Positions 1 through 7,066 of a stretch of DNA of 20,565 nt are shown piece by piece. The notes under the pieces are model-generated. The model was not told where the DNA came from. It worked only from the letters and a program-made list of their open reading frames with translations, and ran no database searches. Positions within the stretch are counted from its first letter, which is position 1; the number at the start of each line of letters is the position of its first letter. The DNA comes from an uncultured Collinsella sp. (GTDB lineage Bacteria; Actinomycetota; Coriobacteriia; Coriobacteriales; Coriobacteriaceae): assembly GCA_900768435.1 (NCBI GenBank), contig CAAGCW010000005.1:1-20565 (forward strand). Reading direction: 5' to 3'. The translations under genes and the position numbers were made by a program.

Positions 1-227
1 GACACCCACATTACCTGGCCGTGGCGCTTGCGCCCGGCAGTTTCCTATCAGTCGTCCGGAGCGGCGAGCGCCCCCGGTGGCAACACCCCCCGGGCCCTCT
101 ACGGGGCAGGGGCAGACGGCCATCCGGAGGCGCCCGATCGGCGGCCCCTCGGGGCTTGCCCGTATCGTAGGCAATGCGCCGAATGCTCGCCATCGAAATT
201 TATCGATGGCCTATTTCAGACTGTAAT
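1..227. other. GC-rich foldable non-coding segment, unidentified
   Basis: No convincing protein is encoded here on either strand; short open frames have arginine/proline-rich, low-complexity translations typical of shadow frames. The segment can fold extensively. Positions 15-40 form a hairpin (GGCGC/GCGCC inside CTG..CAG ends). GGCGAGC at 63-69 is complementary to GCTCGCC at 185-191, closing a domain of about 130 bases. GCCCCTCGGGGC at 144-155 is a short hairpin. GCCATCGA at 189-196 pairs perfectly with TCGATGGC at 203-210. It could be the end of an upstream structured RNA, a riboswitch-like leader cut by the window edge, or a repeat. I tried to match it to RNase P RNA, tmRNA, SRP RNA and common riboswitches by eye and could not. 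Confidence 0.35.
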
Positions 228-312
228 GGGACAGGCACCTTTGTGGCGGTTTGGGCTCCAGCGTTTGCCCAGATAAAACCTACCAAAATAAACCTGTCCC
301 TAATTGGCAGGT
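228..312 (-). repeat. Dispersed stem-loop repeat, copy A
   Basis: GGGACAGG at 228-235 is the exact inverted complement of CCTGTCCC at 293-300. The outer part, 272-312, is repeated in inverted orientation at 3368-3407: both carry the element-strand string GGTTTATTTTGGTAG and a flanking GGCAGGT or ACCTGCC-type end. The stem pair differs between copies in a compensatory way (see copy B). The element ends immediately before the -35 of the LacI-family gene, so it may influence that promoter or terminate transcription entering from the left. Repeat membership is directly visible; function is unknown. Confidence 0.6.
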
Positions 313-313
313 T

Positions 314-344
314 TTGACACCCTAGGGGCGGGCGATGCTACAAT
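314..344 (+). promoter_or_regulatory. Probable promoter of the LacI-family gene
   Basis: A perfect TTGACA (314-319) is followed, after a rather long 19-base spacer, by TACAAT (339-344). TG at 336-337 gives an extended -10 form (TGCTACAAT). The -10 ends 36 bases before the ATG at 380, leaving room for a short leader with the AAAGGGG ribosome site at 368-374. Confidence 0.6.
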
Positions 345-379
345 CTGGCTTGTACTTGAAACGCATCAAAGGGGCCGCT

Positions 380-1492
380 ATGGCAAAGGTAAAAATCAGC
401 GACGTCGCGCGCGAGGCAGGAGTCTCGCTGGGCACGGTATCCAACGCGCTCAACCACCCCGAAAAGCTGCGCCCCGAGACCCTCAAGCTCATCAACGAGA
501 CCATCAATCGCTTGGGCTACCTGCCCAACCAAAGCGCTCGCCAGCTGGCCGGCGGCACCACCAAGTCCTTTGGCCTGGTCCTCCCCCGTCTCGATCACGG
601 CTTTTCGCTCCAGATTGCCAGCGGTGCCCACAACGAGGCACGCAAGCACGGCTATGACTTGCTCATCGCCAACGCCGATAACGACGGCATTCTCCAGGAC
701 CATTACCTGCGCTACTTTATGGGCACGCAGATGTCCGGCGTCATGGTTCAGCCCATGGCGTCCCCCGACTGGCACCCCGCTATGACCAAGATGCCCGTGC
801 CGATTGTCCATCTGGACATCCACTGTTCCGAACCCGGTTATTACGTAGCCGCCGACAACGAGGCGCAGGGGCGCATTATCGCCGAGCTCGCCGTTGCTCG
901 TGGCGCACGCCATATCACCGTTGTGGGCAGAGCGGCATTTATGCAGCTCACCCTGCGCGTACTTGGCATCCACAAGGCCCTCGCCCTGCATCCCGATATC
1001 AAAATTGAGGTCATTGACGCTGGAGAGTGGAATACCGCAGCCGACGGCTACAGCATCGGTGCCCAAATCGCCGAGCGTTCCGGCGACGAGCGCCCCGATT
1101 TTGTCATCGGCCTGACCGACGTACTGGCCTCGGGCGTCATCTCAGCGCTGGTCGATAAAGGCATCTCCGTCCCTGAGCAGGTCCGCGTGGCAGGCTGCGA
1201 CGGCAATCCGCTCGCCTGGAGCGGGTCGGTCCCACTGACCACAGTAGCGCCTCCGGGCTACGAGATTGGCCGCAAGGGCGTTCAGTTGCTGATGGAGCAG
1301 ATCGAGAACAAGCCCGCCGCCAAGACCAAACGCGTCCGCATCGGCTCCGCCGCGCGCACCGTCACCGCGGTCACGGCCACCGAGGACATCAACCGCCAAG
1401 AACTCGTGCGGCCGTTCTTGCTCGAGCGTGCCAGCACTCAAGCAAGCGCCCAGGCCGAAGCCACCGCCATCAACCTGGGCGCCTACCTTTAG
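380..1492 (+). CDS. LacI/GalR-family transcriptional regulator
   Basis: This 370-residue protein has a LacI-type DNA-binding head at residues 4-50: helix-turn-helix ISDVAREAGVSLGTVSNAL, then a hinge-like NQSARQLAG. A periplasmic-binding-protein-like effector domain follows (about 62-340). Family members bind palindromic operators and respond to sugars or nucleotides; the effector cannot be read here. I chose the ATG at 380 because AAAGGGG lies five bases upstream and the product then starts with the standard MAKVKISDVA. An in-frame start further upstream would add residues outside the family. The C-terminal 25 or so residues are a family-atypical alanine-rich tail. The last bases overlap the convergent HAD gene by 4 bases. 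That neighbour and its upstream palindrome are plausible regulatory targets, but this is inference. Confidence 0.9.
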   Translation: MAKVKISDVAREAGVSLGTVSNALNHPEKLRPETLKLINETINRLGYLPNQSARQLAGGTTKSFGLVLPRLDHGFSLQIASGAHNEARKHGYDLLIANADNDGILQDHYLRYFMGTQMSGVMVQPMASPDWHPAMTKMPVPIVHLDIHCSEPGYYVAADNEAQGRIIAELAVARGARHITVVGRAAFMQLTLRVLGIHKALALHPDIKIEVIDAGEWNTAADGYSIGAQIAERSGDERPDFVIGLTDVLASGVISALVDKGISVPEQVRVAGCDGNPLAWSGSVPLTTVAPPGYEIGRKGVQLLMEQIENKPAAKTKRVRIGSAARTVTAVTATEDINRQELVRPFLLERASTQASAQAEATAINLGAYL

Positions 1493-2139
1493 AGCACGGC
1501 CTTGACCGCCGCCGTCAGATCGAATAGCGTATCGAGCACCGCCTCGCAGCCGTCCGCCACGTCCTGCGGAAGCGGCACGATATCGGGGACAGCAAAGACA
1601 TGGCAGCCAGCCGTAATGCCCGAGACGCAGCCGTTGCGCGAATCCTCGACCACGGCACATTCCTCGGGAGCAAAGCCCGCGCGCTCGCAGGCAAGCAGAT
1701 ACATCTCGGGGTCGGGCTTGCCGTGCACGACGTCCTCGCCGCAGGTCACCGTTTCAAACTTGTCAAAGAGGCCGACCATCTTAAGGTTGCGCTCGGCCGT
1801 AACGAGGCGCGACGACGTCGCAAGGCCCACGTGATAGCCCGCAGCCAGCAGCTCGTCTATGCACTCGGCGGCGCCGGCCTTAAGCTCCAGGTCGGTCTTG
1901 ACCATCTCGTCGCGAATCTCCTTGTGGCGGACATAGACCTCCTCGGTGGTTTCGTGGCTTCCGTAATGCTTATCGAGGATGTCCATGACATCGGGTAGCG
2001 TGCGACCGATAAACTGATGGATCAGCGCATCATCAATCGCGAGCCCCAGTTCAGCGGCGCCTGCCTTCCAGGCCCTAATCCCCAGGCGCTCGGTATCGAC
2101 CAGCGTTCCATCCATGTCAAAAATAACAGCCTTGATCAT
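1489..2139 (-). CDS. HAD-superfamily hydrolase, beta-phosphoglucomutase/phosphatase-like
   Basis: A 216-residue protein of the HAD subfamily IA type. Motif I is FDMDGTLVD at residues 7-15 (nucleophile Asp8, acid/base Asp10). A four-helix cap follows. Motif II is LATSS, the motif III lysine is in GKPDPEMY, and motif IV is VVEDSRNG. These residues support phosphoryl transfer from a small phosphorylated metabolite. Beta-phosphoglucomutases and sugar phosphatases (YniC/GPH-like) share this layout, so the substrate is open. The start at 2139 has GGGGGA five bases upstream; an upstream in-frame extension to 2226 lacks any family similarity. Its stop overlaps the LacI-family stop tail-to-tail, and it is divergent from larE. 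Confidence 0.88.
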   Translation of the reverse strand: MIKAVIFDMDGTLVDTERLGIRAWKAGAAELGLAIDDALIHQFIGRTLPDVMDILDKHYGSHETTEEVYVRHKEIRDEMVKTDLELKAGAAECIDELLAAGYHVGLATSSRLVTAERNLKMVGLFDKFETVTCGEDVVHGKPDPEMYLLACERAGFAPEECAVVEDSRNGCVSGITAGCHVFAVPDIVPLPQDVADGCEAVLDTLFDLTAAVKAVL

Positions 2140-2199
2140 ATCGGTCCCCCATCGACTCTCGCTGTCGCGTTGCTGCAACTCTACCGCATTTGGCAACTT

Positions 2200-2216
2200 G
2201 TATATAACGTATATAC
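2200..2216. promoter_or_regulatory. Palindromic operator candidate between HAD gene and larE
   Basis: GTATATA and TATATAC are perfect 7-base arms around ACG. The site lies in the 173-base divergent gap. A candidate minus-strand -10 (TAGAGT, complement of 2178-2183) would put the HAD gene's -35 at the left edge of this palindrome, so binding there could repress it. AT-rich GTATATAC-type palindromes are typical of several GntR-family regulators, while LacI sites usually have an even-length CG centre. The regulator is therefore not assignable. Confidence 0.4.
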
Positions 2217-2249
2217 CATATTGCACTTTCGTTACACAGATAGAAGTCT

Positions 2250-2278
2250 TATGGCAAGTAACGCATTAGGATTATAGT
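2250..2278 (+). promoter_or_regulatory. Candidate promoter of larE
   Basis: TATGGC (2250-2255) and TATAGT (2273-2278) are separated by 17 bases, and the -10 ends 34 bases before the start codon, as for other genes of the window. The -35 match is poor. Confidence 0.35.
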
Positions 2279-2312
2279 TTTCGATCGAGTACTCAACGAT
2301 AAGGAACGTTTC

Positions 2313-3191
2313 ATGATTTTAGACACCGCGGCACCCGCAGAGGAGCTTCAAGACAAGCTATCGGCGCTCGAGCAGCTGCTTTTGGCATACGGGCGCGTGG
2401 CTATCGGGTTTTCCGGCGGCGTTGACAGCAGCTTTTTGGCCGCCGTATGCGCCCGCATCATGCCTACCAATACCCTCCTCGTCCATCTCACCACGCCGCT
2501 CATCGGCACACCCGAGCAGGCTTCGTTTGAGCGGTCCGTTGACGGACAAACCGATGAGGGTCCGCATTTTATGCTCCCCGTGCTCAATCTTTCGGTCGAT
2601 CAGCTGCAGCTCCCCCAGGTAGCCTGCAACGATGCCGACCGCTGCTACCACTGCAAGCGCGCCGGCTTTACCGCTATCGTCAACCACGCCAAGTCGCTAG
2701 GCTTTCCCACCGTCATCGATGGCAGCAATGCAAGCGATCGCGGTGACTACCGCCCCGGCATGCGTGCGGCAGAAGAGCTCGGTGTACGCTCACCCCTTAT
2801 GGAGGTCGGCTTTACCAAGGACGAAGAGCGCGAGCTGCTGCGCGCATGGGGCTACCCCGTCTGGAACCTGCCGGCAGGCGCCTGCTTGGCCACGCGCATT
2901 CCCACGGGCGAGGAGCTTACGCGCGAGAAGGTCGATTTAATCCGCGCCTGCGAGGATTATCTGCACGATCTTGACCTGGCGCAGGTCCGCGCACGCCTGG
3001 TCGGCGGCTGCATGCATATCGAAGCCGCCCCGGCAGATGTCGCCAAGATCGCCGCCCTCGGCGGTACCGTGGTCAACGACGAGGGAAAGACCCCGCTGCC
3101 CGCCGCCATCGAGTCCGCGCTGCGCAACCTAGGCTGCGGACACATCTCCCCCGAGGTCGCCCCCTACATCCACGGCAACATGAACCTGTAG
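2313..3191 (+). CDS. larE: ATP-dependent sacrificial sulfur transferase, LarE family
   Basis: 292 residues. LarE adenylates a nicotinate-derived dicarboxylate nucleotide and inserts sulfur while building the nickel-pincer cofactor used by lactate racemase and related enzymes. Visible features are the PP-loop SGGVDSS at residues 34-40, DGSNASDRGDYRPG at 136-149, and PAGACLATRIPTG at 187-199. Cys191 aligns with the sacrificial cysteine of the Lactobacillus enzyme. C111-x2-C114 (DRCYHCKR) is an extra cysteine pair, as in homologues proposed to bind an iron-sulfur cluster. The ATG at 2313 is preceded by AAGGA at suitable spacing. No larA, larB or larC is within the window, so it may serve another cofactor user or its partners lie elsewhere. 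Family assignment is strong; exact substrate is inferred. Confidence 0.85.
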   Translation: MILDTAAPAEELQDKLSALEQLLLAYGRVAIGFSGGVDSSFLAAVCARIMPTNTLLVHLTTPLIGTPEQASFERSVDGQTDEGPHFMLPVLNLSVDQLQLPQVACNDADRCYHCKRAGFTAIVNHAKSLGFPTVIDGSNASDRGDYRPGMRAAEELGVRSPLMEVGFTKDEERELLRAWGYPVWNLPAGACLATRIPTGEELTREKVDLIRACEDYLHDLDLAQVRARLVGGCMHIEAAPADVAKIAALGGTVVNDEGKTPLPAAIESALRNLGCGHISPEVAPYIHGNMNL

Positions 3192-3218
3192 GTTGCGCCG
3201 TTTTACAAACGGCGCAAC
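3192..3218 (+). terminator. Hairpin directly after larE, terminator-like
   Basis: Twelve perfect base pairs (GTTGCGCCGTTT with AAACGGCGCAAC) around a 3-base loop start one base after the larE stop codon. There is no T-run after it, so it may be a 3'-end-stabilising or Rho-assisted structure rather than a classical intrinsic terminator. Confidence 0.5.
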
Positions 3219-3269
3219 TGCTCGGCGCTGCGCAGGCCCCGGGCACGGCAATCTGACGTTCAACTGCAC

Positions 3270-3302
3270 GGGCGCGACCAAAAGGTCAGCGCCCGCTTGT
3301 TT
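3270..3302 (+). terminator. Second terminator-like hairpin downstream of larE
   Basis: GGGCGCGACC (3270-3279) pairs with GGTC-A-GCGCCC (3284-3294) around AAAA, with one bulged A. It is followed by GCTTGTTT, a weak U-rich tail in the plus transcript. Confidence 0.45.
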
Positions 3303-3367
3303 CACGTCACCTTGCCGCACCCGGAACCTGCTCGCTCGCGCGTGCTCAACCTGAACTGCGTTAACTG

Positions 3368-3454
3368 ACCTGCCAAAAAGGGACTGGTTTATTTTGGTAG
3401 TTTTTATCTTGGGAAACGTCGAATAGCCCCGCACATCCCAACCATCGCAGTCCC
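3368..3454 (+). repeat. Dispersed stem-loop repeat, copy B
   Basis: Positions 3368-3407 match the reverse complement of 272-312 over about 40 bases. GGGACTG at 3380-3386 is complementary to CAGTCCC at 3448-3454. In copy A the same pairing is GGGACAGG/CCTGTCCC: an A-T pair has become T-A on both sides, which preserves the stem. A short alternative hairpin, GTCCC-TTCT-GGGAC (3450-3463), competes with the right arm. The rest of the 3192-3573 gap holds only the hairpins listed separately and no gene that I can support. Confidence 0.6.
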
Positions 3455-3532
3455 TTCTGGGACAAATGGACCGATAGCGCGCCTCCCCAATCTTTAAGAA
3501 TCTGTTCGGCAAAACTGCCCGCGGCGTCTCCT

Positions 3533-3562
3533 GCTAGACTGGTAAATTCCGAACCGTCTAGC
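3533..3562 (+). promoter_or_regulatory. Extended -10 element and overlapping inverted repeat upstream of the nuclease gene
   Basis: TGCTAGACT (3532-3540) looks like an extended -10 box. It also begins an inverted repeat: GCTAGAC (3533-3539) and GTCTAGC (3556-3562), extended by GGT/ACC with one bulge. The repeat spans the expected transcription start and ends just before the AGGAG ribosome site at 3564-3568. It could be an operator or a 5'-leader hairpin. Confidence 0.4.
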
Positions 3563-3573
3563 CAGGAGCCTCA

Positions 3574-4551
3574 ATGTCGCGCAAGTCCGCCTACAAGCAA
3601 GTACTTTCCATCGGCACCGCCGTGGTGCTGGGGTTTGCGCTGTTCACAGGGTCGCTCGACGGAGCGCCCAAGCTGCTCTCGCCGCAAAGCGATGAGCAGG
3701 CGGCTGCTCTGGCCGAGAAGCAAAGCGAGAGCCCCAACCGCACCGACGACGAAGCGGACTTGGTCGCCCGGCTCGAATCGGGAACAGCGAGCTCCACGGA
3801 CTCCGAAGATGATCAGGACTCCGGCGATGGCTCTGAATCCGCCACGACCGACACCGCTGACGATGCCTCTTCAAACGTCACCCCCATCGACGAGGTCGAA
3901 AACCCCGATCTCGACCGCGCCCGCGGCGTATATCTCAGCAGCATTCCCGACTACGCCGGCAACCCCTACGTTGCCCTTCGCGCCGACAGCACGCACCCGT
4001 TGGGCACGCCATCATTCACGCTCGACGAATACGAGCGAGCCACCGAAGAGGGCTGCTTTAAGAAGTTCTCCAAGCTCGATAGCCTGGGCCGCACCCGCAA
4101 GGCACTCGCCTGCGTGGGTCCCGAATCGCTCGGTCAGGGCAAGCGCGGCGATATCTCGCGTATCCATCCCGCCGGGTGGCACCAGCAGCGCTACGACTTT
4201 ATTCCGGGTCAGAGCCTCTACAACCGCTGCCACCTTATCGCCTGGTCGCTCTGCGGCGAAAACGCCAACCGCAAGAATCTGCTCACCGGCACGCGCTATC
4301 TCAACGAAACGGGCATGCTGCCGTTTGAAGAGCAGATCATCGACTACATCCACGACACAGGCAACCATGTGCTCTACCGCGTCACGCCTATGTATAACGA
4401 AGAGGAGCTCGTCTGCCGCGGCGTGCGCCTTGAGGCGCAATCGGTCGAGGACCACGGCAAGACCCTCTGCTTCCACGTATATTGCTACAATCTGCAGCCG
4501 CACGTGCAGATCGACTACGCCACCGGCCGCAATCAGGCCTCGGGGGACTAG
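3574..4551 (+). CDS. Membrane-anchored or secreted DNA/RNA non-specific endonuclease
   Basis: 325 residues in three parts: a hydrophobic N-terminal segment at 9-26 acting as signal or membrane anchor, a low-complexity acidic Ser/Thr/Asp/Glu linker (about 36-115), and a nuclease domain (about 120-320). The domain has the beta-beta-alpha-metal signature of the EndA/NucA/Spd type. YNRCHLIAW (216-224) carries the catalytic His220, and GENANRKNL (228-236) supplies the metal-binding Asn. TGTRYLNETGMLPFEEQ and NHVLYRVTP are typical of streptococcal DNA-entry and secreted nucleases. The usual DRGH is NRCH here, as in that subgroup. Likely role is extracellular nucleic acid degradation for nutrient scavenging or DNA uptake. 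AGGAG five bases before the ATG supports the start. It stands alone, with no competence genes beside it. Confidence 0.85.
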   Translation: MSRKSAYKQVLSIGTAVVLGFALFTGSLDGAPKLLSPQSDEQAAALAEKQSESPNRTDDEADLVARLESGTASSTDSEDDQDSGDGSESATTDTADDASSNVTPIDEVENPDLDRARGVYLSSIPDYAGNPYVALRADSTHPLGTPSFTLDEYERATEEGCFKKFSKLDSLGRTRKALACVGPESLGQGKRGDISRIHPAGWHQQRYDFIPGQSLYNRCHLIAWSLCGENANRKNLLTGTRYLNETGMLPFEEQIIDYIHDTGNHVLYRVTPMYNEEELVCRGVRLEAQSVEDHGKTLCFHVYCYNLQPHVQIDYATGRNQASGD

Positions 4552-4580
4552 GGCCGACCAAGCTGCCCCAAAACCTAAAA

Positions 4581-4611
4581 TGATCCGTTTTCCTCCGTCC
4601 CCCAGGGATCA
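4581..4611. repeat. Short inverted repeat between convergent genes
   Basis: TGATCC (4581-4586) and GGATCA (4606-4611) flank a pyrimidine-rich loop in the 129-base gap between the convergent nuclease and EF-G-like genes. It abuts the A-run that forms the minus-strand terminator tail. It may be a dispersed intergenic repeat; no second copy is present in the window. Confidence 0.35.
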
Positions 4612-4646
4612 AAAAGGGCCGCCCTGGATTGCCCAGAGCGGCCCTT
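4611..4646 (-). terminator. Intrinsic terminator of the EF-G-like gene
   Basis: On the minus strand AAGGGCCGCTCTGGG pairs with CCAGGGCGGCCCTT around a short loop and runs into TTTTT. It lies 35 bases after the stop codon. Confidence 0.8.
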
Positions 4647-4680
4647 GCACCGGCATGCATGTTGCAGGCAACGCCACGCG

Positions 4681-6756
4681 CTACTTGGCGCGACCCTCCT
4701 CATAGCGCTCGACCAGCTTGGCCTGAACGTCATAGGGAACCTGCTCGTAGCCGGCGGGCTTCATGGTAAAGTCACCCGTGCCGCGCGTGATGGAGCGCAG
4801 ACGCGTCGAGTAATCCGTCAGCTCGGCCAGCGGCGCTTGAGCGATGACCACGGTGTCTCCGCGCTCATCGGTCTCCATGCCCGTCACGCGACCGCGCGAG
4901 GCCGAGATGTCGCCCATCACGGCGCCGGCGTAGCTCTCGGGGATCGTCACCGTGATTTCCTCGATGGGCTCCAGCACCACGGGGTCGGCATCGGCGCATG
5001 CCTTGCGCAGGCCGATGCGAGCCGCCGCGCGGAACGCCATCTCGTTGGAGTCGACGCTGTGATACGAGCCGTCGTACACAGCCACGCGAATGCCCGTGAG
5101 CGGGTAGCCGGCAATAATACCGTCCTTCATGGTCTCCTGGACGCCCTTGTCCACGGCGGGAATCAGCGAGCGCGGGATGCGGCCGCCCACGACCTCGTCC
5201 ACGAACTCATAGCCGTCGCTCGTGCCGTCGGGCCCAATGAGCGGCTCCACGCGCAGCCAGCAGTCGCCGTACTGACCGGCGCCGCCGGTCTGCTTCTTGT
5301 GGCGACCCTGGGCGCTCGCCGTGCGGCGGATGGTCTCGCGATACGGAATGCGGATCGGCACGCTCTTGGCGGCGACCTTGGTGCGGTCCTCCAGACGGTT
5401 GAGCAGCACCGAAACCTGTGCCTCACCAACGGCGGAGATAATGGTCTGGCCAGTCTCCTCGTCGCGGTCGATACTCATGGTCGGGTCTGCCTTGCAGGCC
5501 TTCTCGATAAACGTGTAGAGCTTCTCTTCGTCGCCGCGGTTCTCGGCTTCGATGGCGATGCGGTACTGCGAGTTGGGGAACTTAAACGCCGCAGCCTCGA
5601 CCTTGCCGGTAATCGAGAGCGTATCGCCCGTCTCGGCAGCCAGCTTGGGCGCCACGATGATGTCGCCGGCATAGGCATGGCCAACCTCGGTCATATCGCG
5701 GCCGCACATCACATACAAGTGAGCCAAACGATCGCTCTTGCGGGTACGCGCGTTGACCAACTCAAGACCCGGCTCAAGCGTGCCCGTCAGCACCTTGATA
5801 AAGCTGATGCGGCCCTGCTGCGGATCGGCCAGCGTCTTAAACACAAACGCCACCGGACGGTCATCGTCACTCGAAATCTTAAGCGAATCACCGTCGATGA
5901 GCGGCATCTCGCCGTAGTCGGTCGGCGCCGGGAAGTACGTGGCGATGTCGTCCATCAGCGAGTTGACGCCCTGCTCCTTAATGCAGTCGCCCGCAAAGAC
6001 CGGCACAAAGATGCGCTCGGCGATCGCCTTAGACAGCAGGCCTTCAAGCTCCTCCTGCGTCAGCGTCTCCTCGCCTTCCAAGTATTTCATCATCAGCTCG
6101 TCGTCGGCCTCGGCCACCAGCTCGCACAGATGGTCATGGGCCTCCTCGGCCTGGGCACGATACTCCTCGGGAATCTCCGACTCAACGGCCTCGGCGCCGT
6201 TGCAGTGGCGCGCCTTCATGCGCACCAGGTCGATGATGCCGTCAAAGTCCTCGCCCTCGCCCCAGGGAAGAGTCACGGCGCCCAGGCGCGTGCCAAAGCG
6301 CTCCTGCAGCAGGTCCATCGTGGTCGCAAAGCTGGCCTCGGAGCGCGACAGGCGGTTTACGAACACCGCGCGTGCCAGGCGTAGGTCCTCGGCGGCATAC
6401 CAGAGCTTAACCGTCGTAGGCTGCGGGCCGGCCTCGGCGTCGACCACAAACAGGGCCGTCTCGCAGACGCTCATCGCAGCAAAGGCGTCGCCGATAAAAT
6501 CGGGGTAGCACGGGGCATCGAGCACATTGATGCGTGCGCCCTTCCAGTCGATCGGCGCAATGGTCGTCGAGATGGAAAATGCACGCTTGACCTCTTCGGG
6601 GTCATAGTCGAGCGTGGGCTTGGTGCCGTCGTGGCCGCCCAGGCGGGCGGTCTTGCCGGAAAGGTGGAGCATGGCCTCGGCGAGTGAAGTCTTGCCCACC
6701 CCGCCTTGGCCTACGAGCACCACGTTCCTTACGTTACCGGTCTTGGGAGCACCCAT
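4681..6756 (-). CDS. Elongation factor G-like protein (EF-G2/FusA2 type) with degenerate GTPase motifs
   Basis: 691 residues, full EF-G length, with the GTPase domain followed by the usual II-V region. Domain IV has the EF-G-like RIPYRETIRRTA and GGAGQYGDCWLRVEPL, and domain V has GDISASRGRVTGMETDERGD. It most resembles the second EF-G-like paralogue of actinobacteria rather than housekeeping EF-G. G1 is intact (GQGGVGKT, 16-23). G3 reads DAPC (80-83) instead of DxxG with Tyr in place of the His of canonical EF-G, and G4 reads NRLS (134-137) instead of NKxD. GTP binding or hydrolysis may therefore be weakened. The start at 6756 is fixed by AAGGAGGT four bases upstream; the open frame extends beyond it without family similarity. 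Role is probably ribosome-associated; exact function unknown. It is not the main fusA, and no rpsL/rpsG/tuf lie nearby. Confidence 0.88.
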   Translation of the reverse strand: MGAPKTGNVRNVVLVGQGGVGKTSLAEAMLHLSGKTARLGGHDGTKPTLDYDPEEVKRAFSISTTIAPIDWKGARINVLDAPCYPDFIGDAFAAMSVCETALFVVDAEAGPQPTTVKLWYAAEDLRLARAVFVNRLSRSEASFATTMDLLQERFGTRLGAVTLPWGEGEDFDGIIDLVRMKARHCNGAEAVESEIPEEYRAQAEEAHDHLCELVAEADDELMMKYLEGEETLTQEELEGLLSKAIAERIFVPVFAGDCIKEQGVNSLMDDIATYFPAPTDYGEMPLIDGDSLKISSDDDRPVAFVFKTLADPQQGRISFIKVLTGTLEPGLELVNARTRKSDRLAHLYVMCGRDMTEVGHAYAGDIIVAPKLAAETGDTLSITGKVEAAAFKFPNSQYRIAIEAENRGDEEKLYTFIEKACKADPTMSIDRDEETGQTIISAVGEAQVSVLLNRLEDRTKVAAKSVPIRIPYRETIRRTASAQGRHKKQTGGAGQYGDCWLRVEPLIGPDGTSDGYEFVDEVVGGRIPRSLIPAVDKGVQETMKDGIIAGYPLTGIRVAVYDGSYHSVDSNEMAFRAAARIGLRKACADADPVVLEPIEEITVTIPESYAGAVMGDISASRGRVTGMETDERGDTVVIAQAPLAELTDYSTRLRSITRGTGDFTMKPAGYEQVPYDVQAKLVERYEEGRAK

Positions 6757-6995
6757 GATGACCTCCTTGCAGGGCCGCGCGCAATGCGCGACGCCAACGG
6801 GGAGAGTTCGCGGTCGGTGCCGTCCCGGGAGCAGCATGGTCGGCAGCCGAGCCGACTCACCCTCCAAATGTCCTATGCCACCACCCTACCCTCACGGACG
6901 GCTGTCCATGCATACCTTTCGGCACACGTATGAATACAGGCGGCGAGAGGAAGAGACAAGCTTGTGGGGCAATTATTGAACCCCGTCGATGTAAA
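6757..6995 (-). other. Long non-coding upstream region of the EF-G-like gene
   Basis: The gap between the EF-G-like gene and the ABC ATPase gene is 310 bases. Its left 240 bases hold no convincing gene. Two small hairpins could form in the leader transcript: CGCGC-AAT-GCGCG (6778-6790) and GTCGGC-N6-GCCGAC (6839-6856). I could not choose a promoter with confidence; weak -10-like strings occur on the minus strand near 6875-6915. The right part is the ABC operon terminator. Confidence 0.4.
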
Positions 6996-7033
6996 CAAAA
7001 AGCCGCCACAGACCGTAAGACCTGTGGCGGCTT
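6996..7033 (-). terminator. Intrinsic terminator of the amino acid ABC transporter operon
   Basis: AAGCCGCCACAG (7000-7011) and CTGTGGCGGCTT (7022-7033) are perfectly complementary 12-base arms. On the minus strand the stem is followed by TTTTTGTTT. It lies 34 bases after the ATPase stop codon. Confidence 0.9.
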
Positions 7034-7066
7034 CGCCTCAATTAATAGTTGAGTAAATACCTGAGC

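Noticed and set aside
28..276. Possible small protein in the left-edge region
   Set aside because: No ribosome site, arginine/proline-rich nonsense translation, and the region is full of inverted repeats.
338..1066. Minus-strand open frame of 242 codons
   Set aside because: Antisense to the LacI-family gene, which has clear motifs and a promoter.
4645..6384. Long plus-strand open frame of 579 codons
   Set aside because: It lies entirely antisense to the EF-G-like gene and its terminator. Its translation is His/Arg/Ala/Leu-rich with no domain, as expected for a GC-rich shadow frame.
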